Shown piece by piece: positions 47,001 through 57,749 of a stretch of DNA of 64,000 nucleotides (positions are counted from its first letter, which is position 1; each line of letters opens with the position of its first letter). The DNA comes from Actinernus sp. WN-2022 (lineage: Eukaryota; Cnidaria; Anthozoa; Actiniaria; Actinernidae). The translations under genes were made by a program, and so were the position numbers. The DNA lies in NCBI GenBank assembly GCA_030867875.1, contig JAOWCC010000577.1, positions 155,674,344 to 155,738,343 of the forward strand, written 5' to 3'. Below the pieces are notes generated by a model. It saw only the letters and a program-made list of their open reading frames with translations, had not been told where the DNA came from and did no database searches.

Positions 47001-49257
47001 GTCTAAGATATATGACCCTTTGGGTCTCGTCTCACCAATAACTCTCAGTGGAAAGATAATTTACCGTGCTGTGTGTAACGAGAAGATCGCGTGGGATGCA
47101 AAGATACCGCCGAACATTGCTAAGATGTGGATCAAATGGGAACGAGGGCTGCCGCATAGCACTGAAGTACCGAGATCGCTCGTTTTACACCAGGAAGATA
47201 TCCAACGGATCGAGCTACATCCATTTGGAGACGCATGCGGAAATGGTGTCGCAGCCTGTGTCTATGCAGTCATCGAACAAATGTCTGGAACGAGTCAAGG
47301 ACTGATCGCAGCCAGGTCTAGGTTGTCCAAGCAAGGACTGACGATTCCACGACTAGAGCTTGTGGCCGGACACATGGCTGTTAATCTATTAAGCAATGTG
47401 AGGAATGCTCTAGATGGGCTTCCAGTGGTCAGTGCACACTGTTGGCTGGACAGTTCAGTAGCTTTGTACTGGATCAGGGGACAAGGAGAGTACAAACAGT
47501 TTGTTTCCAACCGCGTGCAGAAGATCAATAGTCACCAGGGGATGACATGGCGCCATGTTCCCACAAAAGACAACCCAGCTGATCTCGGAAGTCGCGGGGG
47601 GTCTGTGCAAGGAGCTGACTTATGGTGGCATGGTCCAGAGTGGCTTGCGGACCCTGAGTGCTGACCAGCGGATATACTGAACGAGCCGTCAGATGAGAGC
47701 AAGGCAGAATCCAAACTTGTGAGGCAAGTGCTGGCAGTCGCAGTGAACGAGGAGAACGAGATCGAGGCTGTGCTGCGGAAGTTCCCGCTACAGAAAGCCG
47801 TGCGTGTGTGCGCGTGGATGCGGAGGTTCGCCAACAACAGTCTTCGCAGCCGAGGGATGCAGCGGATTACAGGACCGCTGACCACAGACGAAACAAACCG
47901 ACAGAGACTGTTCTGGATAAAACAGGCCCAGGAGAGCTACGACACAGAGAGAGATCGCGTGGCGCTGAACCTACAGTCCAACAAGGAGGGGTTACTGGAG
48001 TGTCGGGGCAGAGTGCAGGGAGATTACCCGATATATCTGCCGGACTCTAGCATACTGGCTTTACGCGTGGTAGAGGAAGCGCATCTACAAACTATACACG
48101 GGGGAGTGGGTCTTACGATATCGAAAGTGCGCGATCGTTATTGGATTCCACGTCTGAGGCGAATGGTCAAAAAAGTGCGGGGAAATTGTCACGGATGCAA
48201 GCGTTTTCAGGCGTTAGCATACACAGCACCTCCACCAGGGAACCTGCCGACTACGCGCACTCAGGGTACTAACCCGTACCAAGTGATCGGAATGGACTAC
48301 GCTGGACCAATACGATACAGGATATCCAAAGAACGAGAGGGAAAGGCATACGTCCTGCTATACACTTGCAACCTGACAAGAGGAATCTATCTTGATCTCC
48401 TGCCGAACCTGGAAACTGAGATGTGCCTGATAAGCTTAAAGGCCTTCATCGCGCGCCGTGGGAGACCAAATAGAATCTATTCCGACAACGGCCGAACCTT
48501 TGTCGGGGCTACAAAGTGGATACGCGACGTCGCAAAGGATGAGCGCTTTCAAGATTACCTGTCTATCAATCAGATCAGATGGCAATTTAACCTGAGCCGC
48601 GCCCCGTGGTGGGGTGGGCAGTTCGAAAGAATGGTTGGTCTTGTAAAGTCCGCGCTGAACATGACAATCGGGAACGGTGTGTTAGATGTGGAGATAACGC
48701 TTAACAATCGGCCGTTGAGCTACGCCGAGGACGACGTACAACTGCCGCTGCTGACATCAAACTCCTTGCTGTTTGCAAATAGCAATGTGCTGCAAAAACA
48801 ACAACCACATCACATTGAGAATGCTGACCTGCGCAAGCGAGCCAAACACCTGCTAAAGTGCAAAGATGCCATGTGGAGCCGTTGGACTCGGGAATACCTA
48901 CGCAGTCTACGCGAGAGACACCGCGCACGCGGCGGAGCTCAGGGAGACTCGCCAGCTGTCGGCGACGTTGTGATAATACAATCTGATGAGAAGAATCGCG
49001 GGAAATGGACGATGGGAATCGTGGAGGAACTAATCGAGGGCAAAGATGGGGTAGTACGCGGAGCGAAACTGCGCGCCGGGAAGTCCCACATGGAACGTGC
49101 AGTCCAACACTTATATCCGCTGGAACTCTCCTGCGACAGACAGGCACCTGTAGCACCAATGCAGCTGAATGCACAAGCGGTACCATTCAGACCAAGACGA
49201 GACGCAGCTGCAGCAGCGCGCCTACGGGTTCAGGACATTGCTGAGAATGAGCAATAG
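44048..49257 (+). pseudogene. gag-pol of BEL/Pao element, three breaks
   Basis: Starts at ATG 44048, 74 bp after the LTR. Order: gag with a DUF1759-type domain (LPKLSITRFSGRLQDWL at 44545, about 44540-44900), zinc knuckles (CVYCEDDSHKSKDC, CFNCAAGKHRANEC, about 45186-45390), aspartic protease (LLDTGAG, 45487-45507), reverse transcriptase (VTGDLEKAFLQV about 46468; YVDD at 46707-46718), RNase H/A17-type part (YDPLGLVSP about 47010), integrase zinc-binding part, then the DDE core (D in MDYAG 48295, D in YSDNG 48484, E in QFERMV 48625), and a C-terminal DUF5641-like part. Breaks: a small insertion near 44190-44235 shifts the frame in gag, a frameshift lies near 46990-47005, and an in-frame TGA stands at 47662-47664. 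The rest is open and the catalytic residues I can see are kept, so inactivation looks recent. Confidence 0.92.
44180..44240 (+). mobile_element. Tiny LINE-tail-like insertion in gag
   Basis: Within the gag frame, a segment resembling GAAAATAAAGTTTATTGTAT followed by TTGTA units (44208-44236) interrupts the reading frame; the same gag resumes in another frame from 44237. The form (AATAAA-like then a repeated 5-mer) is that of a severely 5'-truncated LINE 3' end. Exact ends are uncertain. Confidence 0.5.
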
Positions 49258-49383
49258 GCTATAGGAACTATGAACTGATATGAACGTTTCAGACATTTCG
49301 TTTTGTTAAACTTTCAACGCAATCGGTTATGGCTAAACTCCTTACTGGACATATCTCTCTCTAGGAGATATATGGGGGAAGTG

Positions 49384-49744
49384 TGTCGGAGATTGGCCAT
49401 TGTAATGCTATTATAATTATGCAGCAAGTGAAGCGTGGAGAGTTATGAGTGAAGTTTAATTAGTTCATAAGCACAGTGTAAGGTAACACCCAGACAACTA
49501 TTCACAATACAGGATGTGGCGTTAGTTATCAAATCAGATGTGGATACTTGATTCTTATGTACTTGACATGTAACTCAGAGACACGAAAAGAAACAGCCGG
49601 ATTATAGAGAGAGAGTGTGTGGGTGATCGAGAGACGGAGTGAGCGAAACATTGCGACAAGAGACAAACCGTGATTGTGATTAATCTTCAAGATCATAAAC
49701 CTGTGAGTTATTGTTGATGAACGTGCAACAAGCAATTCACGACA
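49384..49744 (+). repeat. 3' LTR of BEL/Pao element
   Basis: Same length as the 5' LTR (361 bp), same TGTCGG...CGACA ends, followed by ATTC. Confidence 0.95.
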
Positions 49745-49985
49745 ATTCTTTACTTACGCGAACTTTTCATCATATGTACGTGCATTGTTTACGCGCACTT
49801 TTCATTGTATGCACGTTCATTGTTTACGCGCACTTTTCATTATACTCGATGTTGATTGTTTACGCATATACATTACTTTTCATCGTATGCACGTTCATTG
49901 TTTACGCGCACTTTTCATTGTATGCACGTTCATTGTTTACTCGCACTTTTCATTATACTCTCGATGTTTATTGTTTACACAGATC
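49745..49985. repeat. Minisatellite, right part
   Basis: Continues the unit TTTTCATTGTATGCACGTTC / ATTGTTTACGCGCAC found left of the LTR element. Confidence 0.9.
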
Positions 49986-50924
49986 TGGTAACACAAAGGT
50001 GATTCATTTGTAAACTGTCAACAAAGAGACAAAGAAATTCATATATGACTAGGAATTTGATTGGATGAAAATCGTTAACCACAACTCTATGAAAACATAG
50101 AAATGTGTTCTTGTTTCAGATTGGCTAAGCCACTGATCACATGTTCCTTTGTATTTGTTGACATTTGCCTTCTATCCTAAAGTGGCTTGTCTTTTCAGTA
50201 GGACTTAAATCTTGAACCTAATAGGTCACCCGATTTTAGTCTTAAGTGAATACATCAACAAGTATTAAACTGGATAATAGAAATATATGTACGTGTTTAA
50301 TAAGAAGTAATTAGTAACAGGCAGGAAAATATACATGACAATGCATTTAATTTGCGGTTCTTCTTTCTACGATTCCGGTTCATAGCTACGTTTCCCCTGT
50401 CGTGGATCTGAAGTTTACAAGTAGAACATATTTTAGCAGAACTAAATATTTACATGAGAAATGAGGTAGGAAAATAAACTGTTCAAACAACGTTTCAAAT
50501 TTTCGCATAACGTTTGTGTTCCTCTGCATCAGTATTGATCAGTAGAATAATTAATTACTCAAATAATGTCTGTTTGAGCTCTTGTTATTCCCTCGTCTTG
50601 AGTGCCTTGGGATTCGATGCTTTTTATCGGCTTTTATAGGCTCGCTGGAATAGTGAGATAAAGATATTTGGATCATGTTAGTGACGCAAAGCCTTTTAAT
50701 TTATTAATTAGTTTATCTGCTGTAAAGTCCCGTTTATAGGCGCAGGCCTTATCTACGATATTAGTGGCCCAGGGGACGCTTATGTGCAGAGGGCGAGTAA
50801 GTGTTTATCAGGGTGAGAAATAACATATACGAAATTTGGCTTTAGTTGAATTTAATGTTTCACATAGCTATGAGAGAACTTTGTTCGAGAACGTACAATA
50901 GTTGGTTGGTTACTATCTACCGCA
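49986..50924. other. Stretch without recognised features
   Basis: AT-rich, no exon and no clear inverted repeat seen. Confidence 0.5.
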
Positions 50925-51580
50925 GTGTATTATCGATTACAGGAGGCGCCTATCATTTACATATCAGAATACAGAATTCAGAAACGCTGTGCTCGCACCA
51001 TCCTCGACGCCCCAATGGACACTAGATCTCTTGTTTTGTTTAATAAACTGAATTGGCAACCTGTCGATAAGCTTTGTATCGCTAATCGTCTCTCTCTTTT
51101 GAAAAGAATTCAAGACAAACGGGCGCCTGATTATCTCATTAACAAGCTATCGTCTTTTAAATTTGCTTCTGTGTACAATACCAGATCCGATACTAAGTAC
51201 AGGCTTCCTGTCCCACACACAAACAGTCTCTGCAGAACATTTTTCTATTCAGTTATCAACATCTGGAACACTCTACCGAATGATATTAAAGATTGTAAAT
51301 CAATAATTTCACTTAAGAAAATGTATTTTCAATTTTCAATGTGTAAGTACACTCCTGATAATTTTCGTGTTAGTAAAACTTATTAATGTACTATGATATA
51401 TATTTAGCTAATTAAGTAAATTAGGATTTATATTTTTTCATATATCGCTTTCAAACCTTTTTAGAGTAATCTTTGTATTTTGTTATTTCCAATCCTTTTT
51501 GTTAGGGCCACATGGGAGAATACGGTATTTACTGTAATTGTGCACCCTCTTTAAATAAAGTGTTATCTATCTATCATATC
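50925..51580 (+). pseudogene. 5'-truncated LINE, C-terminal fragment
   Basis: The frame 50925-51386 reads as the C-terminal end of a LINE polyprotein (RIQKRCARTIL, LFNKLNWQPVDKLCIANRL, VYNTRSDTKYRLPVP, FYSVINIWNTLPNDIKDC). A non-coding 3' part follows and ends AATAAAGTG + TTATCTATCTATC at about 51578. No RT core remains. Confidence 0.85.
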
Positions 51581-52152
51581 CAATGAACTAACAATCGAGG
51601 GAGAGTTTCCTACCGACGGCGACCGGCCTCTCTCTGAGCCAAAATAACTTACTGTGTGACTACTTTAACCGGGGCCACTTAGACAACGAAAACCAATCAC
51701 ATTTGTGAACGAAAACAAAGCATTTTCCATCATACGATTACTTGAGCGAATCAGTGTCACATTACAAGACAATGGCATTTCGACTTGCTCGAGCTTCGAT
51801 CTAGGCTCGGTTTCCAGCCGTGGGGTTTCGGTGAGCCCGCGATCCTCTCCCAACTCACGGCTGGGCGCGCGAGCTGAGGTATTGTCGGTTTTTAGCCAAT
51901 CAAAAACTTGGCACTAAAATCCTGTCGCTGAATGTATTTGCATAATTTATATTGTAAAGTTTTTAAAGCCGGACCAGAAGATTTGGATTGCTGTTTCAAA
52001 ATGCGTTTAAATTTGCTTTGGAAAAGTTTGCGTTGGAATAATTCAAGGATTCACACAAGGAAGCCGTAAGAGATTTAGTTTTGGGTGAAGACACTGTGTC
52101 AGTAAGCACCGGGTTTGGAAAGTCACTTGGGAAACCGTCACAACTGAATTAC

Positions 52153-52300
52153 GGTCGTTTCGCTAACGAGTCGTTTCGCCAACATGTTATATATCGTACA
52201 TACATACCATGAATAGAACCATGAATATATGACGTTAGCGAAACGACTTAAGACGTTATCGAAATGACAGTTGGCGAAACGACTCGTTAGCGAAACGACC
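52153..52300. mobile_element. Third-level TIR element, 148 bp
   Basis: Ends GGTCGTTTCGCTAACGAGTC and exact complement, arms of 31 bp, with further TTCGCTAACG/CGTTAGCGAA motifs inside. It lies within the nested 1.7-kb element. Confidence 0.85.
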
Positions 52301-52768
52301 GGATACCGTACCAAGCTCGAAGGTCGCGAAACCCGTAATGTTCAGTCATTTCTTTGCCTATGCAAGACCAGGTAGCTATTCTTACTTAAAAGAAAATTAG
52401 TGCTGCCTTTATCGGAGAAGAAAAGACGGACGACTTCATATTAAAAGAGTTATAAGAGAGGAAATCACGTCTGACTCAGACCACGTTTACGCGTTTAACT
52501 CTACGATCACAACTCTCTTGAAAATCGCTGCATCAAACGAGTTTTACAATTCTTTAAGTCCTATGACTGTGTACTAAATTTAGGCATTTTTTAAGGTCCA
52601 AAACATACTCCGCACAAGTACTGAGCGGGAATACGCGACTCTAGCTCAGAATAGTTCCGCGATAATATCTGAACTTTATCCCCGTAAATTTCGGCTTTTA
52701 ATTTATGTCAGCGAGGTGTCTTGAGCGGCACTAATATTACAGAGTAACAAAGGACTTAGCTCTCATCT

Positions 52769-52842
52769 GACTTGATAGCTCAGTTGGTAGAGCGCCAGAC
52801 ATGTAACCTGGAGGTCGTTGGGTTCGAGTCCCACTTGGGTCA
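52769..52842 (+). tRNA. tRNA-like gene, anticodon TGT by position (Thr?)
   Basis: GACTTGA pairs with TTGGGTC as a 7-bp acceptor stem (three G-T pairs). A-box TAGCTCAGTTGG, anticodon arm CCAGA-CATGTAA-CCTGG (last pair mismatched), B-box GGTTCGAGTCC, and a T6 terminator directly behind. Position 33 is A where T is nearly universal, and the T stem has one mismatch. It may be a functional tRNA-Thr or a tRNA-derived repeat; the location inside a transposon favours the latter. Confidence 0.55.
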
Positions 52843-53037
52843 GAGATTTTTTCTCTTTCCCTCGTAGGGCGTGCACACTTAGCACTACAGCTTACCACTT
52901 TACATCACATTCTTTACACTTACTAGTGCTACGCGGCAAACATGATTTCATATCATAGCTACATATACATATATAATCGCCGTGACCCCATAGGACGCAC
53001 ATTCAATACCCACGATTGCTCTCATCTGACTTGATAG

Positions 53038-53111
53038 CAGCTGATAGCTCAGTTGGTAGAGCGCCAGACATGTAACCTGGAGGTCGTTGGGTTCGAGTCC
53101 CACTTGGGTCA
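53038..53111 (+). pseudogene. Second tRNA-like copy with broken acceptor stem
   Basis: Same body as 52769-52842, but the 5' end is CAGCTGA instead of GACTTGA after a small duplication, so the acceptor stem can no longer pair well. Confidence 0.7.
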
Positions 53112-53737
53112 GAGATTTTTTCTCTTTCCCTCGTAGGGCGTGCACACTTAGCACTACAGCTTACCACTTTACATCACATTCTTTACACTTACCAGTGCTA
53201 CGCGACAAACATGATTTCATATCATAGCTACATAAACAAATAATGCAGCCTAGTTTCTCAATAATTTTAAATGGCGTTTGTTCTTGAGAATTCATTTCAC
53301 ACTTGGAGTTTTAGTTTAGAGTTCCAGTGTGTTTTGAAAGTTTAGAGCCTACGCTACAGTCGTGAAAGGGTAAATGGCTTTTCTTGTCAAAACACGCAAA
53401 TTGAATAATATTGAATTTTAATCAGCGGACGTCACGGACACGGTGTGTTGACCGCGCGCCCAGCCGTTAGTGGGGCGAGGCTTTGGAGAAACGACACCCC
53501 AACGGCTGAAACCGAGCCTAGCTTCGATCAGGTAAAAGGCGAAATTGGTGGACTAGTTCTGAAGTCAAACTTAGTCTTTCGAATGAAGAACATCGCCTGG
53601 ATATGCTAGGGTTTGTACTTTGGAATGCTTTATTTTCGTTTTGTAATGTGTCGAAGTCTAGTCGCACCGTATGAGCCGTTCACGTGCCGAGTTGTTAACG
53701 TTGGTCCTTAGCGTTAGGCGACAGCAAACGTCCTCAC

Positions 53738-56700
53738 CTCTCAGCCATGGACAGTAGGAATTTCACCAGCAGAACGAAGTGTGCTATTTGATCCATGGAC
53801 GGGAGGATTACAAGCAGAAGAACCGCTATCATCCGGGTCTTGTGTTTAGGATGCAGTAACATGCAGTACAAACCACGGGAATGGTCTTTACCTAGCAACA
53901 TTACAAACAAAAACAAACAAAACATAAAATATTTGTCGTCAACAACATTGCTATGGTATTCCGGCCCGCTTTAAAAAAAAAAATCCTGAATTATGGCACC
54001 TGTGAAACCTTCTTCCACAGCTTTCCTAATTCCATTTTTTTCGTTGAATCTTCCTTTGTTGGCCACCATCCGCAAAACAGAGTGAGTACAATCTAACGAT
54101 TTTTCTTTGTGACACTTTTAACAACTTCTAACATTTCTCACACCGTTTAAGTAACAATGATAGCACAAACAATATGAATTGCGCCAGCCGAAAAATAAGA
54201 ACAGTTGGGGAAAGTTTCTACCTGGTGTGTTATCCCTTGGGGTTACAATAAGCCCTCTCTCCTGAACGAGAGCGACAGGCTCCCAACCATTATGAGCAAT
54301 TTTCTTGTCCAGATCACGTCTCTCTGGCATCCAGTATTGGTCGCGAAAACGCTGCTCTGTGCTGCTGTCAGTCACAAAGCTATCGTCCAATCGCTGCGGA
54401 TAGTTTCCATTTCCAACCAATGGGACAGCACCATTCCTACGGTAGTTGGCGCACAGTGACAGCTGATGAGTACAATTCCATGTCCACGTCACACTTCTCT
54501 TATTAGCCTGTTTTTTGTTACCCAGCTGTAGTAGCTGCGGATGATATACAAGCTGGCGTTGGAGAACTTCAGGGTGTTCAATTTCATGAATTACTTTTGT
54601 CAAACGCCAGATAATCGGAACGTGAGAGAGTTCGAAGATGTGATGTTGACACCGGATATCTTCTGCTCTAGTAGCTCTGGAAGCAATGGTGAACTTGACC
54701 AATACTTGTTGACGCTTTACAATAAAAGAACCTAAACGTGATCAAGAAAAATGAAAAAACAAATGTTGTATCTCTTAGTTATTAAGCATTTACACCTGAA
54801 TAATACAACAATTAAAGTTACTACATCACTGTTGATGAAAAAAGTAACTATGAATGATGCTTGAGTGCTCTATGTGTGAGCCTCAGATGCTTTCAGCTAT
54901 CGCGTTATCCAAGTTTGACTTCATCAGTTTTCATGCGATGTATTTTCAACACTTCAGCCTCGTTTTCCTGAATCAAACGATAGTGCGCGCGAGCTAACTC
55001 TGTACCGATCGATTATGACGTCACAACTGAGTGAAGACTAATTTTTGCTTTGCTCTTACATACATACTTTTATTATCCACTCCCCCGTGGGGCTTTTCAG
55101 AGATAATTACAATTAAATATATAATTAATTAATTTTATATCTATATAAACTATATGCAATGATTATATATGCATAGTAAAGGACTAATGTATATGGAAAA
55201 TATTAATTAATAAAATTCTGTAGTAATTTATGTCTTAAAGAACGCCTAAAAATACTAATAGTTCGGCAAAGTTTCAAGGTCGGATCTAGTGAGTTCCAGA
55301 TACTGACGGTTCTGTAGTAGAAGGTTCGCTGACCACTAGCAGTTTTAAATAGAGGAATATTCAGTTTTTGGGAGCTTCTGGTATTGCGATTACTGATTTC
55401 TTTACGCTTAATAAATTGAGAAGAAAGGTAGTCAGGGACACAGCCAGTCATGCACTTAAAAGCCATTATGGCACTACGATAATGGAGCTGGATTGAAGCT
55501 GGCAGCCAGTGTAGTTCCTTTAAAATTGGTGTTACATGGTCGAACTTCCGTGCACCACTAACGATGCGGCATGCAAAGTTCTGTACAGCCTGCAGTTTAT
55601 TAATATTAGAGTTAGTGGCATTTGCCCACACATTTGAGCAATAAAATAATTTGCTAAACACTAAGGCATTAATGACTGTTAGCAACGTTTGTCTGTCGAA
55701 TGCATGTTTAGCACGATTTATTTGTCCCAGACGAGACATGCACGAAGATATGGTTTTAATTATGTGTTCATCATATGATAAGCGAGGGTCCAGTATAACA
55801 CCCAGGTCCTTGGCCACTTGGTCCGGTACAAGGTCTTTTCCTAGTAGTTCTAAACTGAAGTCTTGTAGTTTAGTCACCATCTGTCTGCTACCAAACACCA
55901 TAAGCTTTGTCTTGTCTGGGTTAAGAAGAAGAAAATTGTCGAAACACCAGTTACGTATATTAAGTAGGTCTTGATTCATGTCAGCAATAGTAGTTAGCTT
56001 GTTTTGTAGGTGGAAGGAAACGTGGAGCTTTGTATCGTCTACATAGCACTGAGAACTGCATTTCTGTGGTACTGAAGGAAGATCGTTAACGTATATACTG
56101 AAGAGAAGCGGACCAAGGATGCTTCCTGAGGCACACCGCTGACCACAGGAAGGGGCTCAGACACTGCTGAGTGGATCCGTACCACTTGTTGTCTGTCAGA
56201 GAGGTAACTGAGGAACCACTGGAGGCTAGAGCCAGAGACGCCGACATCTTGCAATTTCGATATGAGTATCTCGTGATTGATACTATCGAAGGCCTTGCTC
56301 ATATCAAGAAACACAACAGCAGTTAATTTATTTTGATCAATGGCGTTTAGGATCGCGTCAGTTGTTTGGATCACAGATGTCTCGGTCGAATGCCATTTCT
56401 TATTTCCGCTTTGGTTCTTTGTTAGCCTTCCCTTTGCGAGTAGATACGACGTGAATTGGTTATGGGCGACCCTTTCACAAACCTTCGATAGAACCGGTAG
56501 TAACGAGATAGGTCTGTTGTTGTTTGCTTGTTCATGGTCGCCGTCTTTAGGGATTGGTATAACTTCCGCTATTTTCCAGACAGTAGGGAACGTGGAAGAG
56601 ACAAAGCAGGTGTTGACAATGGACGTAATTGTAGGAAGAATGGGAGGGAGGCTGTCTTTAATAACACGGATTGGAATTTTGTCAATCCCAGGAGCTTTGT

Positions 56701-57749
56701 TGGAAGACATTGATGTTATTATGTCTTTGATGTGTTTACTTTGTACGACACTGAAGGTAAATTGCTCATCCATTGGGTAGCATCTTGGAGTGAAAGGTGT
56801 TTCGTTAAGTTCAAAATTTCATTTACTAGCCAGGGATTTGATCTTATCGACAGTATTTTGACCAACAGAGACGAAGAATTGATTAAATTCATCCGCAACA
56901 GTTCAGTTCTTCACTCAGCCTCGCAAAATGGTAGATCAACATCCATGCACTCGCCAATAAGCAATATTCCATGGCTTGAAATCGTTTTTTCGGCAGACAT
57001 TTTAAAGCATGTGATTTTAAAAAGCTTTAAATTAAAAGTAACAAATAAACGCGAATGCTATTTCCTGATTCAATGAGTGCAAATCACAGATGTATAATTA
57101 GCAGGTACAAAGAACCATCTTGTCCGATCAAACAATAAAACAAGGTTTGTTTCTCTATCAATTGGACAAGGGGTGGCGCAGTAGTTAAGCGCTTCGCCGC
57201 TGACCTGTGTAGCCCAGTTTCGATCCCCGGACGCGGTGCCATATGTGAGTTTAGTGTGTTTGTATCTCGCCCTTGCTCCGAGGGTTTTTCTCCGGTTACT
57301 CTGGTTTTACTCCGGGTCCTTCAGTTTTCCTCCCTCCACAAAAGCCAACACGCTAAATTCCAAATCGGTATGTGGATTAGCCGGGTCCTGGCTTTGATCA
57401 GTCGCTATGGTGGTTTCAGATCCCGTTAGAAATTCAGTGAAGTGAAAAACTATTCACCGATTAACTAATTGCCTCGCGTAAAACACGTCAATAAATGTTG
57501 AATTGATAACTTACCATTTCCATTGTTGGCGACCGAGAGAAGTGGAAAATTCGGAACACGTCGAAGAAAATCTGGTTCAAACTGCTGAATGCTAAAAATC
57601 ACCACAATAACTGTGAGAATCAAAGTAAGCCCACACATTTTGTACAACTTACTCCGACGACAACTTTGAAAAAGTGTGAATGTTTCGCCTTTGTGACGTA
57701 ATTTGATCGAATTTGTCGTCACTAATGAACGCACTGTGTGACGTAACAT
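53738..57749 (-). CDS. Unrecognised type II membrane protein, first three exons
   Basis: On -, exons 57749-57515, 54731-54222 and 53891-53738 join with GT-AG borders and phases 1, 1, 2 (about 300 residues so far; more exons must follow at lower coordinates, not found). Start: ATG 57749; ATG 57638 is an alternative directly before the membrane segment. After a basic 40-residue stretch, CGLTLILTVIVVIFSI is a signal-anchor helix, so the rest should face the lumen or outside, as in Golgi glycosyltransferases and related stem-region proteins. Exon 2 encodes FTIASRATRAEDIRCQHH, WTWNCTHQLSLCANYRRNG (an N-x-T site), YWMPERRDLDKKIAHNGWEP. Exon 3 continues GKDHSRGLYCMLLHPKHKT and a hydrophobic LLLVILPS. 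I cannot name the family. Intron 1 holds a LINE (55060-56950) and a SINE (57170-57450). Confidence 0.7.
55060..56950 (-). pseudogene. 5'-truncated LINE in intron of the type II membrane protein gene
   Basis: On -: 56773-56039 reads RT fingers and palm (KAPGIDKIPIRVIKD, NNRPISLLPVLSKVCER, VVFLDMSKAFDSINHEIL, VVSGVPQ). The YVDD box (plus strand 56034-56045) is in another frame after a frameshift near 56100-56040. 55979-55203 continues thumb to C-terminus (NPDKTKLMVFGSRQ, LGVILDPRLSYDEHI, LHWLPASIQLHYR, SIWNSLDP). A few more codons extend to about 56950, where it is truncated. The 3' end is AATAAAAGTATGTATGTA at about 55062. Confidence 0.9.
57170..57450 (+). mobile_element. tRNA-derived SINE
   Basis: Begins GGGGTGGCGCAGTAGTTAAG (A-box), then GTTTCGATCCCCGGACG (B-box). 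The tail is the CTCCGAGGGTTTTTCTCCGG / TCCTCCCTCCACAAAAGCCA body that I associate with a widespread anthozoan SINE family. It lies 60 bp beyond an exon of the - strand gene, inside intron 1. Confidence 0.8.

Larger units (their letters stand above)
43614..49744 (+). mobile_element. BEL/Pao LTR retrotransposon, 6.1 kb
   Basis: Two equal LTRs (361 bp) flank a gag-pol region on +. The insertion is bounded by the 4-bp direct repeat ATTC and lies inside a minisatellite. A purine run (ATGGGGGAAG) stands just before the 3' LTR at 49384. Domain order gag, protease, RT, RNase H, integrase is that of BEL/Pao. The LTR difference of six in 361 suggests a fairly recent insertion. The coding region is not intact (see 44048-49257). 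Confidence 0.95.
52762..53235. repeat. Tandem duplication of about 210-bp unit with tRNA-like sequence
   Basis: Each unit runs CTCATCTGACTTGATAG ... tRNA-like ... AGAGATTTTTTCTCTTTCCC ... TCATATCATAGCTACATA. Units at 52762-52966 and 53021-53235. The second has 11-13 extra bases at the tRNA 5' end. Confidence 0.9.
51802..53520. mobile_element. Nested 1.7-kb TIR element with 9-bp target duplication, carrying two tRNA-like copies
   Basis: Starts TAGGCTCGGTTTCCAGCCGT and ends CGGCTGAAACCGAGCCTA; imperfect arms of about 75 bp end near CGGCTGGGCGCGCG on each side. GCTTCGATC stands on both flanks (51793-51801 and 53521-53529). No transposase frame. Cargo: a small TIR element at 52153-52300 and a tandem duplication with tRNA-like sequences at 52762-53235. 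A 9-bp duplication and long TIRs fit Mutator-like elements, but the superfamily is inference. Confidence 0.88.
51663..53655. mobile_element. Copy 3 of the 41.4-kb TIR family, split by a nested insertion
   Basis: Left part 51663-51801 (TTTAACCGGGGCCACTTAGA ...) and right part 53521-53655 (GCTTCGATCAGGTAAAAGGC ... CGTTTTGTAATGTGTC) are collinear with 41447-41710. The right terminal repeat is missing. The interruption is the element at 51802-53520. Confidence 0.85.

Noticed and set aside
47719..49257. Separate integrase gene
   Set aside because: Same frame as the upstream RNase H part; it is separated only by the TGA at 47662-47664, so it is one broken gag-pol.
54541..54735. + strand frames at 54205-54735
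   Set aside because: Antisense to exon 2 of the - strand membrane-protein gene, which has consistent splice phases.
56340..57076. + strand frames of 114-146 codons
   Set aside because: Antisense to the - strand LINE reverse transcriptase.
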